Assembly (NCBI RefSeq): GCF_934359325.1
Contig: NZ_CAKRLH010000017.1
Location: 1 to 15,914, forward strand
Length of the DNA: 15,914 bases
Origin: an uncultured Porphyromonas sp.
GTDB lineage: Bacteria; Bacteroidota; Bacteroidia; Bacteroidales; Porphyromonadaceae
Reading direction: 5' to 3'
Position 1 is the first letter of the stretch. Each line of letters opens with the position of its first letter. This document shows, in pieces, positions 13,374 to 15,914 of this stretch. The notes below the pieces were generated by a model that was given only the letters and a program-made list of their open reading frames with translations, had not been told where the DNA came from and ran no database searches. Both the position numbers and the translations under genes were made by a program.

Positions 13374-15086
13374 ATGAAAGCATTTAATTTATCAGATATA
13401 GATTTGACGAAGTACCTTTTCTTCACCGGGAAGGGCGGTGTTGGAAAAACTTCGATTGCTTGTGCTACTGCGGTCGGCTTGGCAGACAATGGTAAGAAAA
13501 TCCTTCTTATCAGTACAGACCCGGCTTCAAACCTGCAAGATGTGTTTAATCAAACACTGAACGGACACGGCTCGGATATTCTGGAAGTACCCGGCTTAAC
13601 GGTCGTTAATCTCGACCCGGAACAAGCCGCAGCCGAATACAGGGAAAGCGTCATTGCTCCTTTCCGGGGGCAACTGCCCGAAAGTGTGGTTCAGAATATG
13701 GAAGAGCAACTTTCAGGCTCTTGTACGGTAGAAATTGCGGCCTTCAACCAGTTTTCCGATTTTATCACGGATACTGATAAAGCAAAAGATTACGACCATA
13801 TTATCTTTGACACAGCCCCCACGGGACACACGTTACGAATGCTACAACTGCCTTCAGCGTGGAGTACATTTATTAGTGAGAGTACACACGGGGCATCTTG
13901 CTTAGGTCAATTATCCGGTTTGGAAGAACGGAAAGGTATTTATAAGCAGGCAGTTGAAACACTTTCGGATGCAAGCGCAACCCGCTTAGTATTGGTTAGC
14001 CGACCTGAAATCGCACCACTGAAAGAAGCCGCCCGTTCTTCTCATGAATTGCAATTACTGGGAATAAAAAACCAGCTATTGGTAATCAACGGGCTTATGC
14101 TGCAGTTAGATGAAGCCGATAACGTATCGAAACAGATATATGACAGGCAGCAAAATGCCCTGAAACAGACCCCTGCGGAACTGCTGGAATATCCGTCTTA
14201 TTATGTTCCTTTGCGGTCATACAATCTATCTAATATTGCGAACATCCGCCGGATGCTTTACGATGATGATTTGACAAATGACGCGAACTATCAGCGGATT
14301 ACCGATGCCAAAGGGATCGACGAACTGGTAAACAACCTCTATCAATCAGGGAAAAGAGTTATTTTTACTATGGGAAAAGGTGGCGTGGGAAAAACCACAA
14401 TAGCCACTAAAATAGCTCTAAGATTAACAAAGCTGGGGGCTAAGGTGCATCTTACCACCACCGACCCGGCAAACCATCTGAATTATAACCTTGCTATCCA
14501 GGCTGGCATTACAGTAAGCCGGATTGACGAAGCGGAAGTGCTGGAAGCCTATAAAAACGAGGTTCGCAGTAAAGCAGCGGAAACAATGACAGCCGAGGAT
14601 ATGGAATATATAGAGGAAGATTTACGCTCACCGTGTACGCAGGAAATTGCAGTATTCCGGGCTTTTGCTGAGATTGTCGATAAGGCAGAAAAAGAAGTCG
14701 TAGTAATTGACACCGCACCTACCGGACACACATTGTTATTGCTGGATGCGACGGAAAGTTACCATAAAGAAGTGCAACGTACACAAGGCGACACTCCCGC
14801 TTCCGTGAGAAAGCTGTTACCACGCTTGAGAAACCCGCAGGAAACAGAAATCGTTATTGTGACCCTGCCCGAAGCGACACCCGTATTTGAAGCCGAACGT
14901 CTGCAAATGGACTTACAACGTGCCGGTATTAATAACAAATGGTGGGTCGTGAATGCTTGCTTGTCACTAACTGACACCGAAAATCCTTTCTTGCGGGCAA
15001 AGGCGCAAAATGAATTGGTTTGGATCAAGAAAGTAGAAGAATTGTCCAAGGGAAATGCAGCCCTGATAGCTTGGAATGATAACTAA
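13374..15086 (+). CDS. arsA: Arsenite-activated ATPase ArsA (two-domain)
   Basis: 570 residues, the duplicated two-half form. ArsA is a cytoplasmic ATPase that energises arsenite export by docking on the membrane pump. The A1 half has P-loop GKGGVGKTS (19-27) and DTAPTGHT starting at Asp146; the A2 half has P-loop GKGGVGKTT (334-342) and DTAPTGHT starting at Asp446. The three metalloid ligands known from R773 ArsA (Cys113, Cys172, Cys422) have counterparts at Cys117 (SGSCTVEIAAF), Cys176 (HGASCLGQLSG) and Cys421 (RSPCTQEIAVF), so allosteric activation by As(III) should be intact. It follows arsD by 25 bases and overlaps the possible early start of arsC. ArsA usually partners ArsB; here the downstream pump is Acr3. 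Confidence 0.98.
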   Translation: MKAFNLSDIDLTKYLFFTGKGGVGKTSIACATAVGLADNGKKILLISTDPASNLQDVFNQTLNGHGSDILEVPGLTVVNLDPEQAAAEYRESVIAPFRGQLPESVVQNMEEQLSGSCTVEIAAFNQFSDFITDTDKAKDYDHIIFDTAPTGHTLRMLQLPSAWSTFISESTHGASCLGQLSGLEERKGIYKQAVETLSDASATRLVLVSRPEIAPLKEAARSSHELQLLGIKNQLLVINGLMLQLDEADNVSKQIYDRQQNALKQTPAELLEYPSYYVPLRSYNLSNIANIRRMLYDDDLTNDANYQRITDAKGIDELVNNLYQSGKRVIFTMGKGGVGKTTIATKIALRLTKLGAKVHLTTTDPANHLNYNLAIQAGITVSRIDEAEVLEAYKNEVRSKAAETMTAEDMEYIEEDLRSPCTQEIAVFRAFAEIVDKAEKEVVVIDTAPTGHTLLLLDATESYHKEVQRTQGDTPASVRKLLPRLRNPQETEIVIVTLPEATPVFEAERLQMDLQRAGINNKWWVVNACLSLTDTENPFLRAKAQNELVWIKKVEELSKGNAALIAWNDN

Positions 15087-15090
15087 TAAC

Positions 15091-15519
15091 ATGAAGGTTT
15101 TAATTCTTTGTACAGGTAATAGCTGCCGCAGTCAAATGGCACACGGCTTTCTACAATCATTTGACAATAAGCTGGATGTCTTTTCGGCAGGAACAAAACC
15201 TGCTGAAAAGGTTAATCCGATGGCGGTAAAGGTTATGGATGAAATGGGCATAGACATAGCTCACCATATCCCTAAAAGTGTAGACCTGTATATAGGGCAA
15301 GAGTGGGACTATGTTATTACGGTCTGCGGTGGGGCAAAAGAAAGCTGCCCGGTGTTTTCCGGTAAAGTCGGAAAGAGACTGCACATAGGATTTGACGATC
15401 CCTCGGAAGCAACCGGCACGCCGGAGTATATAAGCAGTGAGTTTCATCGGGTACGGGATGAAATAAAAGCCCGTTTCTATGACCTCTACCTGAACGAATT
15501 AAAGCCACAAATACGCTAA
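15091..15519 (+). CDS. arsC: Arsenate reductase ArsC, LMW-PTP fold, thioredoxin-coupled
   Basis: 142 residues from the ATG at 15091 (MKVLILCTGN). An in-frame ATG at 15076 would add MITNN and overlap arsA; I prefer the later start because the family begins directly with the first beta strand. The enzyme reduces As(V) to As(III) in the cytoplasm. The phosphatase loop Cys7-X5-Arg13-Ser14 and general acid Asp103 (DDPSEATG) are present. The redox pair Cys79 and Cys86 (TVCGGAKESC) has the same seven-residue spacing as Cys82/Cys89 of S. aureus pI258 ArsC, marking the thioredoxin-dependent class rather than the glutaredoxin-dependent R773 class. It is encoded between arsA and acr3, as expected of a complete As(V) resistance set. 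Confidence 0.95.
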   Translation: MKVLILCTGNSCRSQMAHGFLQSFDNKLDVFSAGTKPAEKVNPMAVKVMDEMGIDIAHHIPKSVDLYIGQEWDYVITVCGGAKESCPVFSGKVGKRLHIGFDDPSEATGTPEYISSEFHRVRDEIKARFYDLYLNELKPQIR

Positions 15520-15531
15520 ATAGTTGTTGTT

Positions 15532-15914
15532 ATGGAAAAGAAACAAGGAATTGGATTTTTCGAAAAACACCTGTCCCTCTGGGTTGCCCTATGCATCATT
15601 ATAGGAATTGCCGTGGGACAATGGCTTCCGGCAATTCCACAAACATTGAGCAAATTTGAATATGCCAACGTCTCTATACCCGTGGCAATCCTGATTTGGT
15701 TAATGATTTATCCGATGATGCTAAAGGTAGATTTCCAAAGTGTTAAGAATGTCGGCAAGCGTCCGAAAGGGATAATAGTCACTTGCGTTACAAATTGGCT
15801 GATAAAGCCATTTACCATGTTCGGAATAGCTTATTTATTCTTCTATGTGGTTTTCAAAGCCTTTATACCTGCCGGATTAGCCGAAGAATATTTAGCCGGG
15901 GCGGTATTATTGGG
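15532..15914 (+). CDS. acr3: Acr3 arsenite efflux transporter, N-terminal part (3' truncated by window)
   Basis: The frame from the ATG at 15532 stays open to the window edge: 127 codons of a family of about 350. It starts MEKKQGIGFFEKHLSLWVAL, then hydrophobic helices IIIGIAVGQWLP and VSIPVAILIWLMIYPMMLKVDF, the latter being the conserved second helix of Acr3, followed by VTNWLIKPFTMFGIAYLFF (TNWxxKPF motif). Acr3 is an antiporter-type exporter of arsenite. The catalytically important cysteine of helix 4 lies beyond the window. It begins 12 bases after the arsC stop, in the same operon. Confidence 0.95.
   Translation, partial: MEKKQGIGFFEKHLSLWVALCIIIGIAVGQWLPAIPQTLSKFEYANVSIPVAILIWLMIYPMMLKVDFQSVKNVGKRPKGIIVTCVTNWLIKPFTMFGIAYLFFYVVFKAFIPAGLAEEYLAGAVLL

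Noticed and set aside
15076..15090. Earlier ATG start for arsC
   Set aside because: It would overlap arsA and add five residues (MITNN) ahead of the first strand where the family normally begins; the ATG at 15091 fits better.

Overview
The window reads as a Bacteroidales chromosome, most likely a Porphyromonas-like organism. The reasons are a Bacteroidetes-type extended RecQ C-terminus, an S46 dipeptidyl-peptidase, Bacteroidetes promoter elements (TTTG / TAnnTTTG) and predominantly A-rich rather than strong Shine-Dalgarno leaders. All recognisable genes lie on the + strand. The assignment rests on gene content and motif style only; no database comparison was made.

Positions 1-4789 hold a tightly packed housekeeping run: the 3' end of recQ, a DUF3298-type lipoprotein, rsmG (16S rRNA m7G527 methyltransferase), a glyoxalase II-like metallo-beta-lactamase hydrolase and a secreted S46 dipeptidyl-peptidase of DPP7 type. 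A 15-bp perfect-stem terminator closes this run. A short intergenic region with nested palindromes and repeats follows, just before the next transcription unit.

Positions 5072-10742 hold hflX (ribosome-associated GTPase) followed closely by four late cobalamin genes: cbiB, a threonine-phosphate decarboxylase (cobD), cobQ, and a divergent ApgM-like alkaline-phosphatase-superfamily protein. The last is translationally coupled to cobQ and is a good candidate for a cobalamin-pathway phosphatase. The set makes cobyric acid, makes aminopropanol phosphate, and joins them. No cobU, cobS or cobT is seen here.

Positions 10743-11135 are a 0.4 kb gene-free transition from GC-rich to visibly AT-richer DNA. 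From 11136 to the right edge runs an arsenic-resistance operon with its own promoter and two ArsR-type operators: arsR, a small CSSC thioredoxin, arsF-like lipoprotein, arsG, arsD, arsA, arsC, and acr3 (cut by the window edge). Its different base composition and self-contained regulation suggest acquisition by transfer. ArsC reduces arsenate, ArsD hands arsenite to the ArsA ATPase, and Acr3 exports it. The CSSC protein, ArsG and the ArsF-like lipoprotein look like a three-part thiol relay across the inner membrane, the most interesting functional hypothesis in the window.
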